64,000 nt of DNA. Origin: Actinomadura alba. GTDB taxonomy: Bacteria; Actinomycetota; Actinomycetes; Streptosporangiales; Streptosporangiaceae. Under the pieces are notes generated by a model. That model worked only from the letters and a program-made list of their open reading frames with translations, had not been told where the DNA came from and made no database searches. A program made the position numbers and the translations under genes. The DNA lies in assembly GCF_014323705.1 (NCBI RefSeq), contig NZ_JABVEC010000006.1, forward strand, positions 62,001 to 126,000, read 5' to 3'. Position 1 is the stretch's first letter, and the number at the start of each line of letters is the position of its first letter. Of this stretch, positions 27,666 to 36,575 are shown one piece after another.

Positions 27666-28475
27666 ATGCGTAGCGACTGGACCGACCTGCCGCCCGAGGT
27701 GCTCGGCGCGATCAAGGCGCACACCGGCCCGATCCACCAAGTCGAGCACGCGCCGGCCGGGAACCACGCCGACATCGCCGCCACCGTGAACGCCGTGGGC
27801 GGGCGGGTGTTCGTCAAAGCCGCCCGGAAGGCGTCGCCGGATCGGGACGGGCCGGAGGTTCGGTCGCTGCGTAACGAGGCCAGGATCAACCCGCACGTGT
27901 GCGAGTTCGCCCCCCGGCTTCTGTGGGAAGCAGAGACCGGGGGGTGGCTCGCCCTCGGGTTTGAGCATGTGCACGGCAGGCATGCCGACTACTCACCGGG
28001 CTCGCCGGACCTCGAACTACTGGTGAAGGTCATCGACGGCCTTCAGGCGATGCCCTGCCCGGACGTGGTGGGCATGCGGGTCGAGCGGCGCTGGGCGTCC
28101 GTTGCTGACGATGTGTCCCCGATGGCCGGCGACGCGCTCCTGCACACCGACGTGAACGCCACCAACCTGATCATCACCGAGGACGGCCGCGCCTACGGGG
28201 TCGATTGGGCGTTCGCGTCCCGCGGGGCGGCTTGGGTGGAGTTGGGACTCCTGATCCCCTGGCTGCTCAAAGCCGGCCACACCCCGGCCGAGGCCGCGCG
28301 GTGGGTCGCGCAGTTCCCCTCATGGGCCAGCGCCGACCCGGCCGCCGTCGAGCTGTTCTCTGACGCGTTCGCCGAGCGGTGGGCCCGGCACGCGGCCGGC
28401 AACGGTGAAGGCTGGGTCGCCGAGCACGCCGAGCTCACCCGCCGGTGGGCCGACTACCGCAGGAGCCTCCGGTGA
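27666..28475 (+). CDS. Aminoglycoside phosphotransferase (APH) family kinase
   Basis: A 269-aa small-molecule kinase of the choline/APH fold. Lys51 (VFVKAA) and Glu71 are the likely ATP-binding pair, HTDVNATN (160-167) is the catalytic Brenner loop with Asp162, and VDW (Asp180) holds the metal. The C-terminus is helical. Such proteins are abundant in actinomycetes and most have unknown substrates, so antibiotic resistance should not be assumed. The start is ATG with AAGGGGGT upstream. Confidence 0.88.
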   Translation: MRSDWTDLPPEVLGAIKAHTGPIHQVEHAPAGNHADIAATVNAVGGRVFVKAARKASPDRDGPEVRSLRNEARINPHVCEFAPRLLWEAETGGWLALGFEHVHGRHADYSPGSPDLELLVKVIDGLQAMPCPDVVGMRVERRWASVADDVSPMAGDALLHTDVNATNLIITEDGRAYGVDWAFASRGAAWVELGLLIPWLLKAGHTPAEAARWVAQFPSWASADPAAVELFSDAFAERWARHAAGNGEGWVAEHAELTRRWADYRRSLR

Positions 28476-28613
28476 CCGCCTGGACCCAGGTCCACGACAC
28501 TCAGCCCGTGACCACCCAAGCGGTGAGGTCGTGGAGGTTGACGTGGAGATGATCCCGCTCATGGCATTCCGCAAGCGAGACTTGCGGTGAGGCTACCCGC
28601 CGTACGTGCGGCA
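28476..28613. other. Convergent gap between APH-family and M50 genes
   Basis: Holds the palindrome TGGACCCAGGTCCA (28481-28494). A 26-codon frame starting with GTG at 28472 overlaps the APH stop (GTGA) and is read VTAWTQVHDTQPV and on; it is too short to judge and may be a gene remnant. Nothing else supported. Confidence 0.4.
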
Positions 28614-29402
28614 TCAGTTGCGCCAGAATTGGAAGAGCGTGTGGCCGACCTGGATGGGCAGCCGGTCGATGCCGAGCGCGTCGGTGATGTAGTAGATCGC
28701 GTCGAAGAAGGCGCCGTTGATCGGTCCGAACCAGAGCAGGGCGATCAGGATGAAGAAGGCGTAGCCGCCGATCTCGTTCGCCTTCTGGGCCCACTTCCGC
28801 GGAAGGTACGGGTCGATGATTCCGAACCCGTCCAGTCCCGGGATCGGCAGCAGGTTGAGCAGCGCCGCGGTGACCTGCAGGAACGTGAGGAAGGCGAGAC
28901 CGGACCAGAAGATCCCGTGGTCGTCCTCGGCGAGGACGTTGACGGCCAGCGCGAGGGCGAGCGCGAAGGCCAGGTTGGCCAGCGGTCCCGCAGCCGAGAT
29001 CAGGCTGTGCCTGAGCCGGCCACGGATCCTTCCGCGCTCGATCCAGATCGCGCCGCCGGGCAGGCCTATTCCGCCGATCAGCATGAAGAGCACCGGGATC
29101 GCGAAGCTCAGGATCGGGTCGGCGTACTTCAGCGGGTTCAGCGTCAGATAGCCCTTGGTGGCGATGCTGTCGTCACCCGAGCGGTAGGCGAAGTAGGCGT
29201 GGCCGAACTCGTGCAGGCAGAGCGAGACGATCCAGGCCCCGGCCACGAACCCGAACAGCGCGAGCCGGGCCGGCTGCTCCACGATGTTCTCGTAGCGCCA
29301 GACGATCAGGCCGCACAGCACGGTGGCCGCGAGGATCGCGAGGAACACCGGGCTGAGCCGTAGGTTCGCGCGGCTTCCCCGCAACTCGTGCACCGATCCC
29401 AT
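28614..29402 (-). CDS. Site-2-protease-like zinc metalloprotease (M50 family)
   Basis: A 262-aa membrane protein with about six helices. The zinc motif is HEFGH (64-68) in the second membrane segment; the third ligand is likely the Asp in NLLPIPGLDGFGIIDPY. This arrangement is that of compact M50B rhomboid-like S2P proteins lacking PDZ domains, which cut membrane-spanning anti-sigma factors or other membrane proteins. ATG at 29402. It lies near the ECF sigma gene, but no functional link is shown. Confidence 0.92.
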   Translation of the reverse strand: MGSVHELRGSRANLRLSPVFLAILAATVLCGLIVWRYENIVEQPARLALFGFVAGAWIVSLCLHEFGHAYFAYRSGDDSIATKGYLTLNPLKYADPILSFAIPVLFMLIGGIGLPGGAIWIERGRIRGRLRHSLISAAGPLANLAFALALALAVNVLAEDDHGIFWSGLAFLTFLQVTAALLNLLPIPGLDGFGIIDPYLPRKWAQKANEIGGYAFFILIALLWFGPINGAFFDAIYYITDALGIDRLPIQVGHTLFQFWRN

Positions 29403-29508
29403 CGTGACCCTTCTCCCGCCGGTCGCGCCGATCGAGCGATCGGGGCATTCCCCGCAGGGTACCTGTGCCACATGGCGGTCTGGCGCGAGATGCCCCTATG
29501 ATCCCGGC

Positions 29509-30057
29509 ATGTCGCTCCTGTTGACCTCAGGGGTCACCGGCCTGGTCTGTCTCGTTGCCGGGCTGCTCCTCCGGCCGCCGTTCGAGCGACTCGTACGCCG
29601 CAAGCCCTCGCTGCGCGACCTCCGCAGGGAACTCGACGGTCCCCGGCCGGGGCTGGCGTTCTATGTCGTACCGCCGGGGCTGGGCGACCCGGCCGAGATC
29701 GTCGCGGGGCTGACCGGCAACCGCAGACCGCGCCTCTGCCTGATCGGGCGGTTCTGCGGACCTCTGCCGTACGACGCCGCGCCGGTCGCCGGTTCGGTGC
29801 TGCGACGCGGTGCCCTGTGGGTGGCCGCAGGCATGCTGATCTTCGACCCGAAGGCGGATGGGGCGGAGATGTGCGTGCTCGAAGCACCGTACGGAGTGGA
29901 CGCCCTCGAACCCATGCCGACCGACACGGGCGACCCGATGGTCACCCTGGACCTCGGCGACGGCGTCGTGGTGTTCGAACCGTCACCTGACATCGACGTG
30001 TCCCATGCCTGGAGCCGGATCGAGAGCGTCCTGACCGCGGATCAGTCCAGCTCGTAG
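29509..30057 (+). CDS. Hypothetical membrane-anchored protein
   Basis: A 182-aa protein with one N-terminal hydrophobic helix (about 5-22) followed by a basic RRKPSLRDLRREL stretch, so the rest is probably cytosolic. The soluble domain (FYVVPPGLGDPAEIVAGLTGNRRPRLCLIGRF through TLDLGDGVVVFEPSPD) matches nothing I know. Divergent from the M50 gene with 106 bases between. Its last 16 bases overlap the end of the convergent DUF3224 gene. Confidence 0.7.
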   Translation: MSLLLTSGVTGLVCLVAGLLLRPPFERLVRRKPSLRDLRRELDGPRPGLAFYVVPPGLGDPAEIVAGLTGNRRPRLCLIGRFCGPLPYDAAPVAGSVLRRGALWVAAGMLIFDPKADGAEMCVLEAPYGVDALEPMPTDTGDPMVTLDLGDGVVVFEPSPDIDVSHAWSRIESVLTADQSSS

Positions 30058-30437
30058 CCGAGGGTGTAGGAGTGCCCGCCGTCCGGCCCGACGATGATCT
30101 GCCCCTCGCCGCGCAGGCCTTTCAGCTCTGAGGTGCCCGACGTGGGCACGATCTGCCATTTCAACCACTGGACCCCGTCGGTGGCCCCCGCGCTGTGCTG
30201 AAGGACGAAGGTCCCCTGACGGCCGTGCAGCGTGCCCTCGAAGTGTTCCAGTGCCACGTAGGCGGCGGGCCCCGCCTCGGTGTGCACCGACAGCAACTCG
30301 GTGGTGCTCGTCCCGGTCAGGTCTCCCTGGAAGACCTTGCCGACGATGACGCGGTCCATCTTCGCGCCGGTGCGTTCTTCGGTGGCCTTCTCGTCCCAGC
30401 CGGTGATGTCGAAGGTCCCCGTCGCGTTCTCACTCAT
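30042..30437 (-). CDS. DUF3224 family protein
   Basis: A 131-aa beta-rich cytosolic protein matching the actinobacterial DUF3224 family: ATGTFDITGWDE at the start, KVFQGDLTGTSTTELLSVHTE, AYVALEHFEGTLHGRQGTFVLQHSA and the C-terminal GEGQIIVGPDGGHSYTLGYEL. The fold is predicted to be an eight-stranded allene-oxide-cyclase-like barrel; no function has been established. ATG at 30437. Convergent overlap of 16 bases with the upstream plus-strand gene. Confidence 0.9.
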   Translation of the reverse strand: MSENATGTFDITGWDEKATEERTGAKMDRVIVGKVFQGDLTGTSTTELLSVHTEAGPAAYVALEHFEGTLHGRQGTFVLQHSAGATDGVQWLKWQIVPTSGTSELKGLRGEGQIIVGPDGGHSYTLGYELD

Positions 30438-30518
30438 GGGCGCCATCCTGCCCGCCGTACCTGCCACCTTCTGTCAGGTACGGCCGACGCCGGCGCCCGG
30501 CCGAGGAACGGTGTGCGG

Positions 30519-31202
30519 TCAGAAGAGGGTGCCGTCGAGTTCGATGCCACGGAGCCTGTCGTAGTCCAGGGTGACGCAGTCGATGCCGCGGTCCGTGGCG
30601 AGTACCTTCGCCTGCGGTTTGATCACCTGTGCCGCGAAGATCCCCCGCACCGGGGCGATCAGCGGATCCCGGTTGAGCAGCTCCAGATATCGCGTGAGCT
30701 GCTCGACGCCGTCGATGTCGCCACGCCGCTTGATCTCCACGGCGACGGTCGCGCTGCTGTGGTCGCGGCAGAGGATGTCGACCGGTCCGATCGGGGTCGG
30801 ATACTCCCGCCGGATCAGCGTCCAGCCCTTGCCGAGCGTGGTGATGTGCTCGGCGAGCAGTTCCTGGAGGTGCGCTTCGACGCCGTCCTTGCGCAGGCCC
30901 GGATCGAGCCCGAGCTCATGGCTGGAGTCGTGCAGGATCTCCTCGATGGTGAGGATGAGCTGTTCCCCCGACTTCCCGTGGGTGACCGTCCACCGGGCGA
31001 TCGCGCCGCTGTCCTCCGCCGGCGGCTCCTCGCGTAGCGAGCAGGGCGGGTTCATCCAGTTCAGCGGCTTGAAGGCGCGGTCGTCCGCGTGTACGGAGAC
31101 GGAGCCGTCCGCCTTGATGAGCACGAGTCGCGGGGCCATGGGGAGGTGGGCGGTGAGGCGGCCGACGTAGTCGACGCTGCACCGCGCGATGACAAGACGC
31201 AC
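30519..31202 (-). CDS. nucS: Mismatch-specific endonuclease NucS (EndoMS)
   Basis: A 227-aa enzyme that makes double-strand cuts at mismatches and carries out MutS/MutL-independent mismatch repair in actinobacteria. N-terminal dimerisation domain (about 1-110) and C-terminal PD-(D/E)xK nuclease domain with Asp142 (GPVDILCRD), Glu156 and Lys158 (AVEIKRR). The extreme C-terminus LDGTLF fits the beta-clamp-binding tail reported for NucS. GTG start at 31202. Its place near the atp operon is conserved in mycobacteria (Rv1321). Confidence 0.96.
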   Translation of the reverse strand: MRLVIARCSVDYVGRLTAHLPMAPRLVLIKADGSVSVHADDRAFKPLNWMNPPCSLREEPPAEDSGAIARWTVTHGKSGEQLILTIEEILHDSSHELGLDPGLRKDGVEAHLQELLAEHITTLGKGWTLIRREYPTPIGPVDILCRDHSSATVAVEIKRRGDIDGVEQLTRYLELLNRDPLIAPVRGIFAAQVIKPQAKVLATDRGIDCVTLDYDRLRGIELDGTLF

Positions 31203-31282
31203 GGTCCATCACCTTAGCCAGCGCGCCCGCCCCGGTGCTGCTCCACCGTACGATTCATGCGAGGTGAGGAGGGAGTGCGACC

Positions 31283-31810
31283 ATGAGGTGGACGCTGACG
31301 GGGAAGTCCCGCGCATCGGATGAGATGCGGATCCGACGTGCGGTGATGAGCGACGATCGCGGCCTTGCCGAACTCGATCGCAACACCTGGTCGCCCGACA
31401 ACGCGGTGAGCCCGCGTCCGCACGAGAACGCGGTGTTCTTCGACCTGGCGAATCCGCCGGAACAGTTCCTGGTGGCCGAACGCCGGGGCCGGCTGCTCGG
31501 CTTCATCCGGCTGGTCCAGCCGGTGCCGCTGCCGAGCGGTGACCACGTACGGCAGATCCAGGGCTTCGCCGTCGACCCCGCCGAGCGTGGGCGGGGACTC
31601 GGCCGGCTGCTGCTCGACGCCGTGTTCGAGGAGGCCCGCAGCCAGGGTGCGCGTCGCATCACGCTCCGGGTGCTCTCGGTGAACACCCGGGCCCGGCGGC
31701 TCTACGAGGCCGCGGGCTTCGCCGTCGAGGGTGTCCTGCCGGAGGAGTTCTACATCGAGGGCAGTTATGTCGACGACGTGCTGATGGGACGCAGTCTCCT
31801 CGTCGTGTGA
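31283..31810 (+). CDS. GNAT family N-acetyltransferase
   Basis: A 175-aa acetyl-CoA-dependent transferase. Motif A with the CoA-binding loop is VDPAERGRGLGRLLLDAVF, followed by LRVLSVNTRARRLYEAAGF (motif B). ATG at 31283 has GGAGGGAG upstream; MRIRRAVMSDD at 31325 is an alternative start closer to the domain edge. RimI-like in layout, but the substrate is not predictable. Divergent from nucS. A 12-base unit ending GTGTGAGCTCC is repeated three times across the stop codon (31805-31835). Confidence 0.88.
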   Translation: MRWTLTGKSRASDEMRIRRAVMSDDRGLAELDRNTWSPDNAVSPRPHENAVFFDLANPPEQFLVAERRGRLLGFIRLVQPVPLPSGDHVRQIQGFAVDPAERGRGLGRLLLDAVFEEARSQGARRITLRVLSVNTRARRLYEAAGFAVEGVLPEEFYIEGSYVDDVLMGRSLLVV

Positions 31811-32007
31811 GCTCCGTGTGAGCTCCGTGTGAGCCCCCGGCCGCGCACACCCGCTCCGCCAGGACCTCGTGGCGTGTTCGGCGACGATGAAGGCCAATGG
31901 TGGACAAGCTGGGCGTTTCATCACTAATCAGACCTAGACGTTCGTAGGCGCGATGATTACCGTCGCCAGAGGAGTTGAGGTACGACGGACGGCGAAAGGA
32001 AGCTCCC

Positions 32008-32400
32008 ATGTCCCTCGACGTGTCTGCGGAACTCCTGAAAGAAGCACAGCACGGTGAGGTCGACGACGCGGCGTTCGTCGAGTGCATCCGCACTTCGCTG
32101 CCGTACGCCTGGGAGATGATCAGCGGCCTGGTGGCCCGTCTCCAGGTGGACGGCGGAGATTTCGCGGACAATCAGACGCCACCACCGAACGAGCAGGCCC
32201 GCGGCCAGCTCCTTCGGGTCCTCGCCAGCGATGCCATGCGGGGCACGCTGGAACGCTACTTCGGGGTGAAGCTCGCCTTCCAGAACTGCCACCGCGTCGC
32301 CGTCTTCCCCGGTGCCGCGGCCGACGGCCGGAGCTATCGCGATTTCGTGTCGGCACGCGAGCAGATCCTCAACCAGTCGCCCGAACTCCGCGACTGCTGA
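32008..32400 (+). CDS. SCO5389-like conserved actinobacterial protein
   Basis: A 130-aa cytosolic protein starting ATG with GAAAGGAAG upstream. Sequence such as SLPYAWEMISGLVARLQVDGGDFADNQTPPP, RGQLLRVLASDAMRG, FGVKLAFQNCHRVAVF and the end NQSPELRDC closely matches, from memory, the streptomycete SCO5389 family, which has no known function. Two conserved cysteines and a conserved His. Its neighbourhood also agrees with the streptomycete region. A strong terminator follows. Confidence 0.82.
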   Translation: MSLDVSAELLKEAQHGEVDDAAFVECIRTSLPYAWEMISGLVARLQVDGGDFADNQTPPPNEQARGQLLRVLASDAMRGTLERYFGVKLAFQNCHRVAVFPGAAADGRSYRDFVSAREQILNQSPELRDC

Positions 32401-32412
32401 CCCCACCTCCGC

Positions 32413-32448
32413 GATCTCGTGGCGTTCCGCGGTGAACGCCACGAGATC
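32413..32448. terminator. Bidirectional terminator, 15-bp perfect stem
   Basis: Arms 32413-32427 and 32434-32448 (GATCTCGTGGCGTTC and its complement) enclose a 6-base loop, between the SCO5389-like gene and the convergent oxidoreductase, whose stop overlaps the right arm. Confidence 0.85.
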
Positions 32449-33442
32449 ACGGACCGGGGTGATCGCGCACCTTGGGGAGGACCTCGGCGCCGAGACGGGC
32501 GATGTTCTCGAGGGTGCGTTCGCGGGAGCCGGTGCAGTCGACCAGCAGAATGACGTGCCGGATCCCAGTGGCGGCCGCCGTCGCCGCGAGGGTGGCCGCG
32601 CAGTCGTCGGGTGCGCCCACCGGGTGCAGCTCGCACAGCAGCCGGGCGTACTCCCGCGGATCCCGTGGTGTCGTCGGCCGTCCGTCCACCGGCACGTATC
32701 CGGCCAGCCCGGGGCCGAGCCAGCGCGGCAGCTCCCGGCGCACGGTCCGAACCGCCTCTTCGCGGCTGTCGGCCACGTGGGCCACGCCGGTGGCGATATG
32801 CGCCGCCGGTCCGCCGATCTCCGCGTACCGGGCGACCGCGGCGGCCTTCTCCTCGTCCCCGATGTGCATGCCGAGCAGCATCGGCAGCCCGCGTGCGGCG
32901 GCGAGGGCCTCGGTGCCCGGTGACGTGCACGCCACGACGACCGGTGGCGGCGCGGTCGGTCGTGGCACGACGGGTACCTCGCGGAACCGGAAGGCGTGAC
33001 CGGACCACGAGACCCTCTCGGACGACAGCCAGGCGAGCAGCAGGTCCAGAGACTCGGCGAAGCCCTCTTCGAAGCGCTCCAGGCCGGTGCCGAACACCTC
33101 GAGATCGACCCAGGGGCCGCCACGCCCGATGCCGAGCCGGAACCGGCCGCCGGACACGAGGGAGAGGAGCGCGGCCTGCTCGGCGAGCGCCACCGGATGC
33201 TGGTTGGACAGGACGCTCACCGCTGTGCCGACCTCGATGCGTGACGTGGCACCGAGCAGGTAGCCGGCGAGCGTCACGGCGGAGGGACAGACGCCGTACG
33301 ACATGAAATGGTGCTCCGCCACCCACACGTCGTCGAACCCGGCACGCTCGGCGGCCGCCGCGGCCTCGACCGTACGGGCCAGTGCGTCACCGTGCTCCTC
33401 GCCGGGGAACTGCCCGGCCGGCAGGAAGATCCCAAAGCGCAC
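32447..33442 (-). CDS. Luciferase-like (LLM class) flavin-dependent oxidoreductase
   Basis: A 331-aa TIM-barrel oxidoreductase using FMN or F420. Family features: N-terminal MRFGIFLPAGQFPGE, AERAGFDDVWVAEHHFM, RIEVGTAVSVLSNQHPVALAEQAALLSLVSGGRFRLGIGRGG and a C-terminal region specific to this subgroup. The EHHF motif and GRGG are shared by bacterial luciferase-type monooxygenases. Substrate and cofactor cannot be set from sequence. Divergent from the 3-hydroxyacyl-CoA dehydrogenase gene with only 85 bases between, so their promoters overlap. Confidence 0.9.
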   Translation of the reverse strand: MRFGIFLPAGQFPGEEHGDALARTVEAAAAAERAGFDDVWVAEHHFMSYGVCPSAVTLAGYLLGATSRIEVGTAVSVLSNQHPVALAEQAALLSLVSGGRFRLGIGRGGPWVDLEVFGTGLERFEEGFAESLDLLLAWLSSERVSWSGHAFRFREVPVVPRPTAPPPVVVACTSPGTEALAAARGLPMLLGMHIGDEEKAAAVARYAEIGGPAAHIATGVAHVADSREEAVRTVRRELPRWLGPGLAGYVPVDGRPTTPRDPREYARLLCELHPVGAPDDCAATLAATAAATGIRHVILLVDCTGSRERTLENIARLGAEVLPKVRDHPGP

Positions 33443-33527
33443 GCGTCATTCGTACCAGAGCTCGTCTCGGACGACCCGTCTGGGAGACTCCTGAAAGTAC
33501 CGGCGGGGCGACAGGGAGCACGTGAGC

Positions 33528-35255
33528 ATGGCTGATTTCCAGAAGATCGGAGTTGTCGGACTCGGCACCATGGGTGCCGGAATCGCGGAGGTGATGGCCG
33601 GTGGCCGCCGCGATGTGGTCGGCATCGAGGTGAACGAGGCGGCGCTGGAGAGCGGCCGTGGACACCTCGAGCGCTCCACCGGACGTGCCGTCAAGCGCGG
33701 CAGGCTCACCCCTGAGGCGCAGGCCGCGCTCCTGGACCGGATCACGCTGTCCACCGACTACGCGGCCCTGCGCGACTGCGACCTGGTGATCGAGGCGGTG
33801 CCGGAGCGGCTGGAGCTCAAGCGCCGCGTCTTCGCCGAGCTGGACCGGGTCTGCCGGCCGGACGCCGTGCTCGCCACCAACACCTCCTCGCTGCCGGTCA
33901 CCGAGATCGCGGTCACCACCGGCCGCCCGGCGGCGGTGGTCGGCGTCCACTTCTTCAACCCGGCGCCGGTCATGAGACTGGTCGAGGTGATCGGCACTGT
34001 CCTCACCGAGCCCGGCCACGTCGCGAGGGTCGCCGAGCTCGTCCGCGGGCTCGGCAAGGTGCCGGTCACCATCGGCGACCGCGCCGGGTTCATCGCCAAC
34101 CGGTTGCTGTTCGGCTACCTGAACCAGGCCGTGCGGATGTACGAATCCGGGCATGCCACCCGCGAGGACATCGACACCGCGATGAAGGCCGGTGCCGGGC
34201 TGCCGATGGGCCCCTTCACGCTGCTCGACCTCATCGGCCTGGACATCTCGCTGGACGTGCTCGAGGCGATCCACCGCGAGACCCGGGACCGCCGGCACGC
34301 ACCGGCGCCGATGCTGCGCCACCTCGTCACGGCCGGACTGCTCGGCCGCAAGACCGGCCGCGGCTTCCACACCTACGAGGGGCCCGGGTCGCCGGTCGTC
34401 GTCGGCTCACCGTCGCCGGCCGCGTCCGAGGCGGCGGTGCCGGAGCGGCCGCTGGTCGGTGTGGCCGGGACGGGCGCCGTGGCCCTGGCGCTGATCGAGA
34501 CGGTGGCCCGCGCCGGAGGCGGGGTGCGGTTCGTCGCGACCGAGGCGGGCGGGACCGAGGCGGTCCGGCAGGCCGTCGAGGCGTCGCTCGATCGCGCGGT
34601 GGCCGGCGGCGAACTCGACCAGGCGGGCCGTACGGCCGCTCTGGGCCGGATCACCGGCGGATCCGAGCCGGGTGCCGTGGCGGAGTGCGACCTGGTCATC
34701 GAGGCCGTCACCGGCGACCCGGCCGCGAAACGCTCCGCGATGGCCGCCCTCGACGGCGTCGCCAGGCCCGGTGCGATCCTCGCCACCACCGCCGAGACCG
34801 TTCCGGTCATCGAGCTCGCGACGGCCACGTCCCGGCCGGGTGAGGTCGTGGGCCTGCACTTCGCCGAGCCGGGACGGAGCCTGGCCGAGGTCGTCTCGAC
34901 GGTGCTCACCGACGCGCGGGTCCGGCGACGCGCGGTCGCGATGGTGGAACGGCTCGGGATCACCACCGTGCGCTGCCGCGATCGGGCCGGGTTCATCATC
35001 GACGCGCTGCGCTTCCCGTACCTGGGCGACGCGGTACGCATGATGGACGCCGGATACGCCGACGCAGACGCGATCGACGCGGCGATGACGCTGGGGTGCG
35101 GCTACCCGGTCGGTCCGATCGCCGACCTCGACCGCCTCGGCCTCGACCGGGCCGTGCGGGTGCTGGAGGCGCTCCACGCCGAGTCGCGCGAGCCGGCGCT
35201 GGCGCCCGCCCCGCTGCTTCGGGAGTGCGCGACGGCCGGTCGGACGCTGCGCTGA
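33528..35255 (+). CDS. Two-module 3-hydroxyacyl-CoA dehydrogenase
   Basis: A 575-aa fusion of two tandem HAD modules. Module 1 (about 1-290): NAD loop GLGTMGAG (11-18), NTSS (118-121), catalytic His141 in GVHFFNPAPVMRLVEV, and C-terminal helical domain GDRAGFIANRLLF...GLPMGPFTLLDLIGLD. Module 2 (about 296-575) keeps the frame of the fold but NTSS is TAET, HFFNP is HFAEP and the NAD loop is GVAGTGA, so it is probably inactive and structural. ATG at 33528 is preferred (GGGAG nine bases up); GTG at 33522 is possible. Substrate may be 3-hydroxybutyryl-CoA or similar. Confidence 0.92.
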   Translation: MADFQKIGVVGLGTMGAGIAEVMAGGRRDVVGIEVNEAALESGRGHLERSTGRAVKRGRLTPEAQAALLDRITLSTDYAALRDCDLVIEAVPERLELKRRVFAELDRVCRPDAVLATNTSSLPVTEIAVTTGRPAAVVGVHFFNPAPVMRLVEVIGTVLTEPGHVARVAELVRGLGKVPVTIGDRAGFIANRLLFGYLNQAVRMYESGHATREDIDTAMKAGAGLPMGPFTLLDLIGLDISLDVLEAIHRETRDRRHAPAPMLRHLVTAGLLGRKTGRGFHTYEGPGSPVVVGSPSPAASEAAVPERPLVGVAGTGAVALALIETVARAGGGVRFVATEAGGTEAVRQAVEASLDRAVAGGELDQAGRTAALGRITGGSEPGAVAECDLVIEAVTGDPAAKRSAMAALDGVARPGAILATTAETVPVIELATATSRPGEVVGLHFAEPGRSLAEVVSTVLTDARVRRRAVAMVERLGITTVRCRDRAGFIIDALRFPYLGDAVRMMDAGYADADAIDAAMTLGCGYPVGPIADLDRLGLDRAVRVLEALHAESREPALAPAPLLRECATAGRTLR

Positions 35256-35304
35256 TCCGGACCTGGGGAACATGGGAAGTACGCCCCGTCCGTACCCTTA
35301 TGAC

Positions 35305-35622
35305 ATGAGCCCCCGGAAGAATCGCCGCGACGCCGAGGATCGCCGGTCCGTCGGCGGCTCATGGTCCGGTGGGCTCCAGAACACCGAGGAGGGGCCCGAC
35401 GGGGCCTGGGTCATCCGTACGATTCCGCCCGCCAACGCCACCAAGCCCTACCGCTGCCCCGGCTGCGACCAGGAGATCCCACCCGGTGTCGGGCACATGG
35501 TCGCCTGGCGGGCCGACGAGCGCAGCGCCGACGACCGGCGGCACTGGCACCGCGCCTGCTGGCAGGCCCGGCTCAGGCGGGCGCCGAGGACCCAGCGGTC
35601 CCGAGGCGCCCCGCGCTACTGA
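35305..35622 (+). CDS. Small zinc-finger-like conserved actinobacterial protein
   Basis: A 105-aa protein: disordered basic N-terminus, a central YRCPGCDQEIPPGVGHMVAW, then DDRRHWHRACWQARLRR and a basic QRSRGAPRY end. The CxxC with the HxHxxC cluster is likely a zinc site. Homologues in streptomycetes are often labelled ATP/GTP-binding protein, but no P-loop is present, so I do not use that name. It sits 49 bases after the dehydrogenase. Confidence 0.8.
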   Translation: MSPRKNRRDAEDRRSVGGSWSGGLQNTEEGPDGAWVIRTIPPANATKPYRCPGCDQEIPPGVGHMVAWRADERSADDRRHWHRACWQARLRRAPRTQRSRGAPRY

Positions 35623-35722
35623 CGCTGCGACCGCGATGGCGGCATGGGCGCCAGGACGACCGGTGGCAGGTGACCGACAGCAGCGCCACGGACAGCAGGG
35701 CTATGGACAGGAGACAGTTTTC

Positions 35723-36445
35723 ATGGGCGAGATCCGCGCGAGTTCGGTGCTGCCGGCCCGGCGAGAGCCGATCACCTTCCACACCGCCGACGGGTTGGAA
35801 CTGGTCGGCGAGCTGGCGGTGCCGGCGGACCGACCGTCCGTCGCCACCCTCGTCTGCCTGCATCCCCTGCCGACGCACGGCGGCATGATGGACAGCCATG
35901 TGCTGCGCAAGGCCTCCTACCGGCTGCCGGCGCTGGCGGACGTGGCGGTGCTCCGGTTCAACACCCGCGGCACGACCTCCGAGCGCGGTACCAGTCAGGG
36001 CGAGTTCGGTGACGGCGAGACCGAGCGGCTCGACGTCGCCGCCGCGCTGGAGTTCACGGAGTACCACGACCTGCCTCGCCCATGGCTGCTCGGCTGGTCG
36101 TTCGGCACCGAGCTCGCCCTGAAATGGGGCCGTGATCCGCTGGTCGAGGGCGTGATCCTGCTCTCGCCGCCGTTGCGGCGCGCGACCGACCAGGACCTCG
36201 ACGCGTGGGCCGCGGACGGCCGACCGGTCGTCGCGCTCGTGCCCGAGCTCGACGACTACCTGCGCCCGCCGGAGGCCCGCGAGCGGTTCAAGCGCGTTCC
36301 GCAGGCCGAGGTGCTCGCGGTCGACGACGCGAAGCACCTGTGGGTCGGTGAGCCGTACGTGCGCATCGTGCTGAACGAGATCGTGCAGAGGGTGGCGCCC
36401 CAGGCGTACCCGCTCCCCACCGAATGGGACACCGCCTCAGGATGA
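35723..36445 (+). CDS. Alpha/beta hydrolase
   Basis: A 240-aa serine hydrolase: oxyanion region CLHPLPTHGG, RFNTRGTTSERG, nucleophile elbow GWSFGTE, acid LVPELDDYLRP and terminal His in DDAKHLWVGEP. It resembles the dienelactone hydrolase/YqiA-like short hydrolases. CAGGAGA lies before the ATG; upstream open frame is ignored because conservation begins at IRASSVLPARREPITFHTADGLEL. Substrate unknown. Follows the zinc-finger-like gene on the same strand. Confidence 0.87.
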   Translation: MGEIRASSVLPARREPITFHTADGLELVGELAVPADRPSVATLVCLHPLPTHGGMMDSHVLRKASYRLPALADVAVLRFNTRGTTSERGTSQGEFGDGETERLDVAAALEFTEYHDLPRPWLLGWSFGTELALKWGRDPLVEGVILLSPPLRRATDQDLDAWAADGRPVVALVPELDDYLRPPEARERFKRVPQAEVLAVDDAKHLWVGEPYVRIVLNEIVQRVAPQAYPLPTEWDTASG

Positions 36446-36518
36446 CGCTGATTCGGCTCTAAACCGGTACGGCCGAAGACGGCCACGGTCCTCGGGAGAG
36501 AGGGCCGCGACCGCCACC

Positions 36519-36575
36519 ATGGCGTACATGACCGACCGATCTCCGCGTGACGACCGAACGGCAGGCGAGGCATGA
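36519..36575 (+). CDS. Candidate upstream short ORF coupled to the next hydrolase
   Basis: ATG GCG TAC ATG ... GCA TGA encodes MAYMTDRSPRDDRTAGEA; the TGA overlaps the ATG of the following hydrolase as ATGA. The exact coupling and the lack of any other use for this stretch make a leader ORF possible, but a chance frame of 18 codons is common in high-GC DNA. Confidence 0.3.
   Translation: MAYMTDRSPRDDRTAGEA

Noticed and set aside
27666-28475. Antibiotic-resistance gene call for the APH-family kinase
   Set aside because: The catalytic motifs only show the fold; most actinomycete members have unrelated or unknown substrates, so no resistance role is claimed.
35305-35622. ATP/GTP-binding protein label for the small zinc-finger-like protein
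   Set aside because: No Walker A motif is present; the label seems to be an inherited annotation.
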